In this document: piece by piece, positions 6,535-13,625 of the stretch
Numbering within the stretch: position 1 is the first letter of the stretch
Layout: the number at the start of each line of letters is the position of its first letter
NCBI GenBank assembly: GCA_016208805.1
Contig: JACQXL010000225.1
Coordinates: 1 to 16,085, forward strand
DNA length: 16,085 nucleotides
Reading direction: 5' to 3'
DNA from: Planctomycetota bacterium
GTDB lineage: Bacteria; Planctomycetota; MHYJ01; JACQXL01
Translations under genes and position numbers: made by a program
Notes under the pieces: model-generated
Told to the model about the DNA's origin: nothing
What the model saw: only the letters and a program-made list of their open reading frames with translations
Database searches by the model: none

Positions 6535-7336
6535 TTTTGGTCTTCTGAGCCGAAACTATCCGGTCAACCCGGAACTGTCGCTCCTCGGACGCATTATGGC
6601 AGTAGGCCGCGATATAGCACCTGCCCCGGAACGAATACATATTAAACGGGCTGATGACCCGCTGTGACACCTCGCCGCTGCTGTTGCGGTATTCTATCTC
6701 CAGGTCAAATCCCTGCTCCACGGCCTGGCGCACGACGATTTTATCCGGCGGCAGCTCTATCTCGCCGAATACAAAATCCCTGAACTTCAATCCCTGGTTG
6801 GGATAATTGGCGATATCAATCGGGGTCATCTGGTCAGGCAGTTTAGCCCGGCAAATCCGGAAAAGACCGGCCACGGCCACGGCATCGGCCAGCGCCCGGT
6901 GATAGCCCGATTGGGCTAAGTTAAAATGCTTGCCCAGAGTCGGCAGTTTATAATTTGCCATCCCGGGCAGGACGGTCCGGGCCAACTCGCAGGTATCTAT
7001 CAGCAGGTTGGCCGGCACTTTCAATTTATGGAGCGCCACGGAGGCCATAATGAAACCGGCATCAAACGAGGCCGAATGGGCCAACATAATATCGTCGCCG
7101 ATAAATTTGAGGAACAGTTCCAGGGCATCGCGCTCGGCCGGCGCATTGAGCACCATCTGGTCGGTGATGCCGTGGATGGCGATGACCTCTTGCGGAATGG
7201 GGACGCCGGGATTGACCAACGTCTGGAACTCCTCCGTAATCTTATCGTTATCAAACCGGACCGCGCCGATTTCCACTATCTTATCCTTAATCGGATAAAG
7301 CCCGGTCGTTTCAAGGTCAAAGGCGATTGTCTGCAT
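6515..7336 (-). CDS. DEDDh 3'-5' exonuclease fused to a WYL domain
   Basis: A 273-residue protein with two domains. Residues 1-160 are a DnaQ/polymerase III epsilon-like exonuclease with the full DEDDh set: Asp7 and Glu9 in FDLETTG, Asp92 in HSASFDAGFI, His146 and Asp151 in HRALADAVA. Residues about 198-262 form a WYL domain (LEIEYRNSSGEVSQRVISPF, then SFRGRCYIAAYCH, then RQFRVDRI). WYL domains sense nucleic acids or other ligands in bacterial stress and defence regulators. Here the domain may place or control the nuclease on damaged DNA, which is inference. The frame is open 32 codons further upstream but that part looks non-coding. The ATG ending at 7336 starts directly before the conserved FDLETTG strand. 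It is first in the unit with pgi and trpB2. Confidence 0.85.
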   Translation of the reverse strand: MQTIAFDLETTGLYPIKDKIVEIGAVRFDNDKITEEFQTLVNPGVPIPQEVIAIHGITDQMVLNAPAERDALELFLKFIGDDIMLAHSASFDAGFIMASVALHKLKVPANLLIDTCELARTVLPGMANYKLPTLGKHFNLAQSGYHRALADAVAVAGLFRICRAKLPDQMTPIDIANYPNQGLKFRDFVFGEIELPPDKIVVRQAVEQGFDLEIEYRNSSGEVSQRVISPFNMYSFRGRCYIAAYCHNASEERQFRVDRIVSAQKTKNVHNRL

Positions 7337-7552
7337 ATTCCCAGATAGGATAATACCGGATGAGAGGTTTGGCAATAAATAGTCGCATAAATTCCGGCCA
7401 TATCCACTCCCGGTCTCACCGCAAAAGTGCAAAGGTATAATAGTTCATAGTAAGTTCAAGCAAGTTTATGTGATTATTTCGTCCTCCTTCTGATGTGGAC
7501 TACTCGCAATGACAAGAATCGGACAAAATATTTAATTTATCGCCACAAATAT

Positions 7553-7580
7553 TTGACTTATTGTTTATTATAAATAAAAT
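7553..7580 (+). promoter_or_regulatory. promoter of the decarboxylase operon
   Basis: TTGACT (7553-7558), a 16-base spacer and TAAAAT (7575-7580), five of six in each box. The start would fall near 7587, leaving a leader of about ten bases with AGGTG (7589-7593) as a short ribosome-binding site. The rest of the 7337-7552 interval shows no gene; the leftward operon promoter should lie there but I see only weak candidates. Confidence 0.6.
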
Positions 7581-7595
7581 GGGTAAACAGGTGCT

Positions 7596-8729
7596 ATGAT
7601 GAAAAAGATTATACCGAACGGGTTATCCGCAAGTCAATTAACAGGACTGGTAAAAAAACACGGCTCTCCCCTATTCGTCATCAGCCGATCAAAACTGGCC
7701 AGTAATATACGGCGCTTCAGGTCTCTACTTCCCCGGGTTGAGCCGTTCTATGCGGTCAAGGCCAACCCGCATCCGGAAATCCTCAAAGTTTTCCATAAAG
7801 AGAAATCCGGATTTGATATCGCATCACAGGGCGAGATGGAAACACTGCGCACGCTCGGCGTCCCGACCGAGCGGATGATTTTCGCCAACACGGTTAAGAA
7901 ATCGGATGTGCTCAAGTTCGCCTGCGTCAACAAGATTAACCTGATGACCTTTGACTCGGAATACGAGTTGGACAAGATAGCCGAGTATGCGCCCGGCTCA
8001 AGGGTCGTCGTCCGCATCAAGGTGACCAATGTCGGCTCGGTCGTGGAACTCTCGGTCAAGTTCGGCACCGAGCCAGCCGATGCGATACCGCTTCTTATCA
8101 AGGCGCACCGGCTGGGCTTGAAACCGGCCGGCGTGAGTTTCCACGTCGGCTCGCAGTGCCTCCAGGCGGAAAACTACATTGAGGCATTGGAAGTGGCATC
8201 CATCATCTTCCGCGATGCCCGGCTCAAACAACTGCCGCTGGAACTGCTGGACATCGGCGGCGGGTTCCCCATCAGCCATTATAACCACGAGAAGGACTAT
8301 TTCTCCGAAATGGCGCCAATGATAAACCGGGAAATCAACCGTCTGATTGAACCGCATATCCGAATCATCGCCGAACCGGGTCGTTCACTGGTCGGCCCGG
8401 CCTGCACCCTGGTGCTGCGGGTCATCGGCAAATCCATCCGGGCCAATAAGCACTGGTATTATTTAGACGACGGTATCTACGGAACGCTTTCCGGTCTGCT
8501 CTTTGACCATTGCAAATATCAATATAATGTTCTGCGCAAAGGCCGGACGCAGATTTCAACACTGGCCGGCCCGACCTGCGACGGGCTGGATGTAATATCG
8601 TTTACCGAGGAGTTGCCTGAGTTGGAACTAAACGACCTCGTCTATATAAATAATATCGGCGCTTATAGTCTGGCGCACGCAACCAATTTTAACAGTCTGC
8701 CCAAGGCCAAGGTCGTCGCGGTGGATTAG
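7596..8729 (+). CDS. fold-III PLP decarboxylase, ornithine decarboxylase-like
   Basis: A 377-residue enzyme with alanine-racemase-type barrel plus beta domain. The PLP lysine is Lys55 in FYAVKANPHP. HVGSQ (183-187), the phosphate-binding GGGFP (221-225) and EPGR (260-263) follow. Catalytic Cys328 lies in GPTCDGLD and LDDGIYG precedes it. This set matches eukaryotic-type ornithine decarboxylases and the related bacterial lysine/ornithine decarboxylases; diaminopimelate decarboxylase is less likely because of GPTCDGLD. The product would be putrescine (or cadaverine). Two ATGs are adjacent (7596 and 7599); the second has better spacing from AGGTG. The next gene is a deoxyhypusine-synthase homologue 22 bases downstream, which supports a polyamine role. 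Confidence 0.9.
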   Translation: MMKKIIPNGLSASQLTGLVKKHGSPLFVISRSKLASNIRRFRSLLPRVEPFYAVKANPHPEILKVFHKEKSGFDIASQGEMETLRTLGVPTERMIFANTVKKSDVLKFACVNKINLMTFDSEYELDKIAEYAPGSRVVVRIKVTNVGSVVELSVKFGTEPADAIPLLIKAHRLGLKPAGVSFHVGSQCLQAENYIEALEVASIIFRDARLKQLPLELLDIGGGFPISHYNHEKDYFSEMAPMINREINRLIEPHIRIIAEPGRSLVGPACTLVLRVIGKSIRANKHWYYLDDGIYGTLSGLLFDHCKYQYNVLRKGRTQISTLAGPTCDGLDVISFTEELPELELNDLVYINNIGAYSLAHATNFNSLPKAKVVAVD

Positions 8730-8751
8730 CCAAGGAAAGGAGTAACAGGTT

Positions 8752-9990
8752 ATGAAAAGAGACCATCGGATACGCGAGGATTTATCAGATTTGCCGGATT
8801 GGATGAAGCAGAAACAATGTCCGCATAAGGCCAAATATTTATCCGGCAAGCCCATTTGCCCTAAGGGCATCACCGGCAAGGAAACTATTTCCGAAGTAAT
8901 GGAGGAAACATTCATGGCCTATAATGCGGCGCGGTTGAAAGAGGGTTGCCGGCTGTTTACGGAGAAGATGCTCGCACCTGATGTGGTGGTCGGGATGAGT
9001 TTGGCCGGTGCGCTGACGCCGGCCGGCCTGGGCAGCGCCGCGGTTATCCCCCTGATTAACGCCGGCTTTGTGGACTGGATTGTTTCCACCGGCGCCAATA
9101 TGTATCACGACCTGCATTTCGCACTCGGCAAGATGCCGCACGTCGGGACCCATCTGGCCGATGATGCGGATTTACGCAAGAACGATATCGTGCGTATTTA
9201 CGATATCTTCCTGGATTATTCGGATAACCTGATGTACACGGATGAAAATCTTCGGCAGATATTCCGGCGGCCGGAATTCCAGAAAGAGATGGGTACGGCC
9301 GAGTTTTACCATCTGCTCGGTAGGTTTGTGGACGTGTGGGAGAAGGAAAACGGGTTGAAGAATGTTTCGGTGCTGGCCGCGGCCTACCGGGCCGGCGTGC
9401 CGGTTTACACCAGTTCGCCCGGTGATTCCACGATTGGTATGAATATTGCCGGCGTGGAACTGGAAGGCAACAAATTGCGGATTAACCCCTCGGTTGACGT
9501 CAACGAAACCACCGCTATCGTGTTACAAGCCAAGCGTTCCGGCGGTAAATCGGCCGTATTCCTGGTCGGCGGCGGCAGCCCCAAGAACTTTATGCTCCAG
9601 ACCGAGCCGCAGATACAGGAAGTCCTGCGCATCAAGGAAATGGGGCACGATTACTTTGTCCAGATAACTAATGCCCGGCCGGATACGGGCGGGCTTTCCG
9701 TCGCCACGCCGCACGAGGCGGTCAGTTGGGGCAAGATTGACCCGGATAAGTTGCCGGATGCAATCGTGTGCTATTTGGATGTCACCGTGGCCTTGCCGCT
9801 GGTGACGCACTATGCAATGGCAAACCATAAGAAGCGGAACCTGAAGCGGCTCTATTCCAGGCGCGAGGAATATTTGCAGAATCTGGTGCGCGAGTATTTT
9901 ACGCACAACAAGCATTTGACGCCGCCTGATGCCCAATCCCAGACGTGCGAGAAACGGCCGTCAAAGAATAAGGTGACGGCGAAATTATAA
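8752..9990 (+). CDS. deoxyhypusine-synthase-like protein, probably homospermidine synthase-like
   Basis: A 412-residue member of the deoxyhypusine synthase family. The NAD-binding region shows VGMSLAGALTPAGLG (80-94) and VSTGANMYHDLHF (111-123). The active-site lysine is Lys278 in FLVGGGSPKNF, the position that forms the enzyme-aminobutyl intermediate in the family. PVYTSSPGDSTIG (217-229) is also typical. Bacteria lack the eIF5A substrate, and members of this family can make homospermidine from putrescine. The decarboxylase gene just upstream would supply putrescine. The N-terminus has extra cysteines (CPHKAKYLSGKPIC) and the C-terminus a basic tail (EKRPSKNKVTAKL). A strong GGAAAGGAG precedes the ATG. 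Substrate assignment is inference. Confidence 0.88.
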   Translation: MKRDHRIREDLSDLPDWMKQKQCPHKAKYLSGKPICPKGITGKETISEVMEETFMAYNAARLKEGCRLFTEKMLAPDVVVGMSLAGALTPAGLGSAAVIPLINAGFVDWIVSTGANMYHDLHFALGKMPHVGTHLADDADLRKNDIVRIYDIFLDYSDNLMYTDENLRQIFRRPEFQKEMGTAEFYHLLGRFVDVWEKENGLKNVSVLAAAYRAGVPVYTSSPGDSTIGMNIAGVELEGNKLRINPSVDVNETTAIVLQAKRSGGKSAVFLVGGGSPKNFMLQTEPQIQEVLRIKEMGHDYFVQITNARPDTGGLSVATPHEAVSWGKIDPDKLPDAIVCYLDVTVALPLVTHYAMANHKKRNLKRLYSRREEYLQNLVREYFTHNKHLTPPDAQSQTCEKRPSKNKVTAKL

Positions 9991-10005
9991 CCGGGGCCGC
10001 GGTTA
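9988..10005. terminator. hairpin shared by two convergent stop codons
   Basis: TAACCG, loop GGGCCG, CGGTTA. The first three bases are the stop codon of the plus-strand gene and the last three are the stop codon of rpmH on the minus strand. Only 12 bases separate the genes, so this small stem may end both transcripts, although no U-tract follows on either side. Confidence 0.4.
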
Positions 10006-10164
10006 ACGGCGTTTGAGTTGCCGCTCATCACTGGCGGTCAACTTCCAGCAGCCGCGTGCCCGGCGACGGTTTAGGACCTTGCGCCCGCCTATGGTTTTCA
10101 TCTTTGCCCGAAAACCGTGCTTACGACGACGGCATACCTTGGATGGTTTGTAGGTTAGACCCAT
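10003..10164 (-). CDS. rpmH: 50S ribosomal protein bL34
   Basis: A 53-residue basic protein beginning MGLTYKPSKVCRRRKHGFRA. The family signature is clear: YKPSK near the start, HGFRAKM in the middle, then GGRKVLNRRRARG and the closing LTASDE. It is slightly longer than the usual 44-47 residues because of a C-terminal RQLKRR tail, and has two unusual cysteines (Cys11, Cys39). It is part of the large ribosomal subunit. AAAGGAAAT precedes the ATG. The usual partner rnpA is not downstream; the convergent polyamine gene takes that place. tRNA-Leu lies 36 bases upstream on the same strand. Confidence 0.95.
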   Translation of the reverse strand: MGLTYKPSKVCRRRKHGFRAKMKTIGGRKVLNRRRARGCWKLTASDERQLKRR

Positions 10165-10200
10165 ATATTATTTCCTTTCTAATCGCCAAGAGTTTCTAAA

Positions 10201-10281
10201 TGGGCGAGAGAGGACTCGAACCTCCACCCTTTTGGGATAAGATCCTAAATCTTACGCGTCTGCCAATTCCGCCACTCGCCC
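10201..10281 (-). tRNA. tRNA-Leu(UAG)
   Basis: On the minus strand GGGCGAG at the 5' end pairs with CTCGCCC at the 3' end, followed by discriminator A. The anticodon stem TAAGA/TCTTA holds loop TTTAGGA with anticodon TAG. A class II variable arm (CCCAAAAGGG) and the T arm GGAGG-TTCGAGT-CCTCT are present. CCA is not encoded. It is 81 bases long and looks functional. Confidence 0.95.
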
Positions 10282-10294
10282 TTGCGGAAAGAAG

Positions 10295-10329
10295 TTTGAG
10301 GGAAACCACAAGAGAGGGTTTTCCTCAAA
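10295..10329. repeat. 13-bp inverted repeat between tRNA genes
   Basis: TTTGAGGGAAACC (10295-10307) and GGTTTTCCTCAAA (10317-10329) pair with one mismatch around a nine-base loop. It lies between tRNA-Leu and the tRNA-Arg fragment. It may be a transcript-end hairpin or a recombinase arm site. Confidence 0.5.
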
Positions 10330-10361
10330 TGTATCCATTTCCTTTCTATATGGTACCGAAA

Positions 10362-10414
10362 TACGCCCAGGAGGAATCGAACATCCAACCTTCGGATTAG
10401 AAATCCGGTGCTCT
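10362..10414 (-). pseudogene. 3' fragment of a tRNA-Arg(UCU) gene, probable att site
   Basis: The minus strand shows the end of a D arm (AGAGC), an anticodon arm with loop TTTCTAA (anticodon TCT), a T loop TTCGATT and a 3' acceptor strand TGGGCGT plus A. Upstream of AGAGC the sequence no longer resembles a tRNA: no GCTC for the D stem and no ACGCCCA for the acceptor. The anticodon stem (C-A) and the T stem each have a mismatch. It is a degraded piece, not a working tRNA. Twenty-two bases (10393-10414) are identical to the spliced exon junction of the tRNA-Arg at 11578-11883. The integrase stop codon is 28 bases from that core, as expected for an attachment site next to int. Confidence 0.75.
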
Positions 10415-10442
10415 TTCTCTCATCCCACCGTGATTTTTCGTT

Positions 10443-11561
10443 CTAACTTCCTACCATTAAAGGAGTTGTATCAAATGACCGTTTTGGTCGCTTTTCAGGA
10501 TTTTGAGAATGTGTCCAAAAAGTGTCCATAGTTTTACGGCAAAGACGCTCAACCGCCTCCTTTTTGTGCGACTCAGCCAGATGGGCATACCTGAAAACCA
10601 TCTTCACGCTCTTGTGCCCCAACAGCTGTCTGAGCGTCACCAAGTCAACGCCCCTCATCACACACCAAGAAGCGAAGGTGTGCCGCAGGTCGTGAAACTT
10701 GAAATCTTTTATCCCGGCTTTCTTAACCGCGTTGTTAAAAGCCGTCTTAACCGAGCCTAACGGTTTTGCTCCTTTCCACCTTGTCCCCTCGCCCGGCCGG
10801 CGACGGTTAATCCTCAAAACATATGGGTCACTGATACTTTTGGGAATGTGTGCGATAACGTCCCTTAGAACGCTGTTAATGGGAATCTCCCTGGAGGTGT
10901 TGTTCTTTGATTCCCTAACGATGATAACGTCCCTTTCAGAATCAATGTCGCCCCAGGTAATGTTCCGAAGTTCGCCCCAGCGCATTCCCGTGTTCACCGC
11001 GAAGTCAATCACGTTTTTAAGGTGTTCAGGGCTGTGCGCCCGCAACAAAAGGTATTCTTTTTCCGAGAGAAACCGCTGTCGTTCGTTATTCAACTTCAAG
11101 AGTTTCACGCGCCTGACCGGATTTTCTTTTATCAGCCCCCAGTCAATTGCTTTGTTCAACATCGTTTTCAAGCAAGCGAGATAATGGTTCACCGTCGCTG
11201 GAGATACTTCTTCGCTTAATTTGGCTTTAAGTTTTTCCACCTTTGATACGGTTATTTGCGACAGCAATTTATTCCCTAATCGCTGGAGCAGACCACGGCC
11301 GCCATAGATTAAATACTCGTCGCAATTCCACGATTTCTTGTTCGGTTTGGCATACTCTTCAATATATCGTTTGGATAATTGGCTCAATGACAGTTTACAG
11401 TCTTTTTGAATGTCGAACTTGTTTTCAAAAACCTCTATTTTTCTCTTGGCCAGGAGTTCTTCCGCAGAACGGCGATTGTTAATCCGCCCTTCGCGATGAC
11501 GAATACCAGAATCATCATAAAAATCCACTTGCCATCCCCTTTTTAATTTTCGTATAGCCAT
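10443..11561 (-). CDS. int: tyrosine recombinase / integrase
   Basis: A 372-residue phage-type integrase. An N-terminal arm-binding part is followed by a SAM-like core-binding domain (about 55-150, with SQLSKRYIEEYAKPNKKSW). The catalytic domain carries Arg194 in TGMRWGELR, Lys219 in RESKNN, His290 and Arg293 in FHDLRHTFASW, His316 in LLGHKSV and the nucleophile Tyr325 in VFRYAH. All catalytic residues are present. Its ATG lies 16 bases after the 3' end of tRNA-Arg(UCU), with a strong GGGAGGAG in the gap and no room for a promoter. It is therefore probably expressed by read-through from the tRNA promoter at 11897-11924. Its 3' end adjoins the tRNA-Arg fragment. Confidence 0.93.
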   Translation of the reverse strand: MAIRKLKRGWQVDFYDDSGIRHREGRINNRRSAEELLAKRKIEVFENKFDIQKDCKLSLSQLSKRYIEEYAKPNKKSWNCDEYLIYGGRGLLQRLGNKLLSQITVSKVEKLKAKLSEEVSPATVNHYLACLKTMLNKAIDWGLIKENPVRRVKLLKLNNERQRFLSEKEYLLLRAHSPEHLKNVIDFAVNTGMRWGELRNITWGDIDSERDVIIVRESKNNTSREIPINSVLRDVIAHIPKSISDPYVLRINRRRPGEGTRWKGAKPLGSVKTAFNNAVKKAGIKDFKFHDLRHTFASWCVMRGVDLVTLRQLLGHKSVKMVFRYAHLAESHKKEAVERLCRKTMDTFWTHSQNPEKRPKRSFDTTPLMVGS

Positions 11562-11577
11562 TTTGCTCCTCCCGATA

Positions 11578-11883
11578 TACCCCCGGCAGGACTCGAACCT
11601 GCAACCACCGGATTCGCGACTACCCCATATCGCTATGGGGGCTGGACTATATCATTCCCCCGATTGAATCGGGGGACCCGGCGTATAGTCTCTGAGGGGT
11701 CAACCGCGACTTCCCTGCGGATTGCCTCCACCCGGACTTTGTTACTCGTCGTGCGCTGGTCAGGCGCGAGTATTCCGGGATGCCGAGGTTTTCCCGCATA
11801 CAGCCAGGTTCTACCACCCGCACAACAGGTGGCATCCAATTCACTCAGAAATCCGGTGCTCTATCCAGTTGAGCTACGGGGGC
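11578..11883 (-). tRNA. tRNA-Arg(UCU) interrupted by a group I intron
   Basis: The 5' exon (11847-11883, 37 bases) starts GCCCCCGTAGCTCAACTGGA, has the D arm and the 5' anticodon stem CCGGA, and ends TTTCT. The 3' exon (11578-11614, 37 bases) begins AATCCGG and contains the T arm GCAGG-TTCGAGT-CCTGC and the acceptor strand CGGGGGT plus discriminator A. Joined, they give a 74-base tRNA with loop TTTCTAA and anticodon TCT. All stems pair, with a G-U at the first acceptor position. The insertion lies between positions 36 and 37. CCA is not encoded. The promoter is at 11897-11924 and the integrase gene follows at once. Confidence 0.92.
11615..11846 (-). ncRNA. group I self-splicing intron, 232 nt
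   Basis: The intron follows a U and ends in G, as group I introns require. Near its start GGA can pair with the anticodon UCU (U-G, C-G, U-A) as a short P1, resembling the anticodon pairing in known tRNA introns. The core strand CTCAGAGACTATA (11684-11696) is the classical P7 region; its GACTATA pairs with TATAGTC (11645-11651). P8 is CCCCCGATT/AATCGGGGG (11657-11675), and P9 is CCCCATA-GCGA-TATGGGG (11623-11640) with a GNRA loop. AATCCGCAGGGAAG matches the usual P6-P7 approach. No endonuclease frame fits inside. The small size and site suggest the IC3 class of bacterial tRNA introns. Confidence 0.9.
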
Positions 11884-11896
11884 AAATTAACGGTTT

Positions 11897-11924
11897 ATTA
11901 TATTTTATTTCCTAAATTAATCAA
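11897..11924 (-). promoter_or_regulatory. promoter of tRNA-Arg (and probably integrase)
   Basis: On the minus strand TTGATT (11919-11924), a 16-base spacer and a perfect TATAAT (11897-11902). The start would be near 11890, about seven bases before the tRNA 5' end. Confidence 0.75.
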
Positions 11925-11950
11925 CCTTTTTCGCTTGTGTTCTTTTCCCG

Positions 11951-12682
11951 CTACCTCCTTTCGGTTCTTAACTTTTGGTAGAGCTCTTTCATAAAACGCA
12001 CGATTTCCCGTTCTTGTTTCCATTGGAGGCGACTACCTGTCATTCCTTCCCAAGTCTTTTTAACCAGCCCTTCTCTAACATCCACAAGGACGGATGAAAT
12101 TCTATGGATAAAATGCCCGGCAAGTTTTGCTTGCCCGACTTGAGTCAGCAAGTTTTTTAGATTAACGCTTTTTGCCTGGTCTATAAGCAAGGAAACGATG
12201 TCTGTCGTGTCTTTGTCGCGGCCTTCTGTCATCAGTTTTAACAGAAGCAATTCCTCCAGGGAAATAACCGGTATTTTAACGCTCATCTTTCTGTTTTCCT
12301 CATAATAGCCGCTTGCCTTGAGTGTTTTCGCCTTTCTAAAGAGTGCCATCGTGGCCGGATATGATTGGTTTGTGGACGCGTCAAACACCCGGTCTATGCT
12401 TATGTGCAAATCTATGAAATCGTCGTTGATTTTCTTCAACCCTCTCAAGCCGAATCCGGTTCTTTTGCATCGGTATTTCAACTGGCTTAACAGAGAGGTT
12501 ATTCTGTTTAATCCTTCCTGAACGATGACCATATCTATGTCTTTAGTGTAGCGGTATCCTTCGGTATAGGCGCGAACCGCATAGCCGCCGATTATCGCTA
12601 TTTTCACGCAATATCTTTTGGCGGTCCTGACTATTTTGTCTAAATCCAAAAGGCTTATTCTTTCAATCTCTTTTTCTTCCAT
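11951..12682 (-). CDS. AbiEii-like nucleotidyltransferase toxin
   Basis: A 243-residue protein of the DNA polymerase-beta-like nucleotidyltransferase fold. IIGGYAVRAY (30-39) is the GG-x-A nucleotide motif. Asp48 and Asp50 in YTKDIDMVI and Asp91 in FIDLHIS would bind metal. SLEELLLLKLMTEGRDKD (141-158) carries the conserved Lys and RDKD segment of the AbiEii/AbiGii family. Members act as toxins by adding nucleotides to tRNA or by related transfer reactions; the exact acceptor is unknown here. It starts three bases after the stop of the antitoxin-like gene and has GGGAG ahead of the ATG. It is AT-rich compared with the genes left of 10,200, which supports acquisition by transfer. Confidence 0.82.
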   Translation of the reverse strand: MEEKEIERISLLDLDKIVRTAKRYCVKIAIIGGYAVRAYTEGYRYTKDIDMVIVQEGLNRITSLLSQLKYRCKRTGFGLRGLKKINDDFIDLHISIDRVFDASTNQSYPATMALFRKAKTLKASGYYEENRKMSVKIPVISLEELLLLKLMTEGRDKDTTDIVSLLIDQAKSVNLKNLLTQVGQAKLAGHFIHRISSVLVDVREGLVKKTWEGMTGSRLQWKQEREIVRFMKELYQKLRTERR

Positions 12683-12685
12683 CTT

Positions 12686-13615
12686 TCACTCCCGTATCAG
12701 GTCTTGAACGACTTTAGTGATGATTGACTTTGGAATAGATAAATCAATATTCCATTTCTTCGCTATCTCTTGATAGGGTCGTTCGGGTTCTTTTCTGAAG
12801 ATGTCTTTTTTAGACGCCTTGATATGATACGTCTTTTTAGACATAGAGGACATCTTTTTTATTTGAGCAAGGTGCTTTTTGCTGAAAACCTGTCTGCCCG
12901 CCTCTTTATTGGTTATCTCCATCAAGATGCCGGTTTCTTCAAGAAGATTATTGTCTTTGAGCAAAGATATCAAACGTTGCCAGTTTAATTTCTGCGTTAT
13001 CAAAAGGGATAAAGCGTCGGTTAAGGAGAATGAATCTTTTCTTTTCAGGAGAAGCGTAATCAGTTGTTCTATCGATTCTAAATGCAGTCCGTTTTGCATT
13101 CTTTTTTCAGATAATCGGCTCTCGGCAAGGTCAGTATAGAGGTGCGCTATTTGTTTTCCCTCTGCGAGGTTGTCGTCTATGGAAATGCCTAAGTCTTTTG
13201 ACTTGAGATAGGCGATCCAGGGAGACAAATCTTTTTCATAAATGGAGATTTCAATCTTGGCCGGAGAGGCGTAACGCGTGTACAGATGGGAAGCGTAGTT
13301 CCCTGTCAGGAGATAAGGCATCTGTGTTTTTTTAAGCTTTTTTATCGGGTCTGTCAATTCAGCCGGCTCTCCATAAACCGAGACGATTTCTTCCATGGAC
13401 AACAACTTGTAAAGACGGCACCTTTTGTCCACCTCATCCCTTTTGGTAACGAGATAACCCTTGTCCTCCAGCTCGTTGAGCGTCTTGGAAACCATCTTTT
13501 TGCCCTTCTGCAACACAACCACAGCGTCATTAAACTCAAAAGGCTCTAACTTGTGTTTCTCATGCAGGGCGTAGTACGATTTAGCCAGGTAAGGAACCAA
13601 CCACTTCATTGTCAT
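12686..13615 (-). CDS. AbiEi-like antitoxin with winged helix
   Basis: A 309-residue protein, cognate partner of the nucleotidyltransferase by position. The N-terminal part (about 25-75; VVVLQKGKKMVSKTLNELED, then KGYLVTKRDEVDKRCRLYKL) reads as a winged helix-turn-helix. The middle (MPYLLTGNYASHLYTRYASP) matches the YLTG-x-x-A stretch of AbiEi-type antitoxins. The rest is helical and ends in a basic segment. Such proteins repress their own operon and neutralise the toxin. An inverted repeat suitable as its operator lies at the transcription start (13626-13654). Two in-frame ATGs are available (13615 and 13609); the second has better spacing from GGAGG. Family assignment is moderate because sequence motifs are weak. 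Confidence 0.7.
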   Translation of the reverse strand: MTMKWLVPYLAKSYYALHEKHKLEPFEFNDAVVVLQKGKKMVSKTLNELEDKGYLVTKRDEVDKRCRLYKLLSMEEIVSVYGEPAELTDPIKKLKKTQMPYLLTGNYASHLYTRYASPAKIEISIYEKDLSPWIAYLKSKDLGISIDDNLAEGKQIAHLYTDLAESRLSEKRMQNGLHLESIEQLITLLLKRKDSFSLTDALSLLITQKLNWQRLISLLKDNNLLEETGILMEITNKEAGRQVFSKKHLAQIKKMSSMSKKTYHIKASKKDIFRKEPERPYQEIAKKWNIDLSIPKSIITKVVQDLIRE

Positions 13616-13625
13616 ATCCTCCGTA

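Noticed and set aside
7337..7432. 32-codon upstream extension of the exonuclease-WYL gene
   Set aside because: DnaQ-like domains start directly before the FDLETTG strand; the extension has no family resemblance.
10200..10400. 66-codon frame starting MGERGLEPPPFW on the plus strand
   Set aside because: It is the antisense translation of tRNA-Leu and the tRNA-Arg fragment, a common annotation artefact.
10362..10440. Functional tRNA-Arg
   Set aside because: No 5' acceptor strand or D stem can be formed and both remaining stems have mismatches, so it is treated as a fragment.
11633..11994. Several open frames of 65-90 codons on both strands
   Set aside because: They cross the group I intron and tRNA exons and have no protein features; the region is explained by structured RNA.
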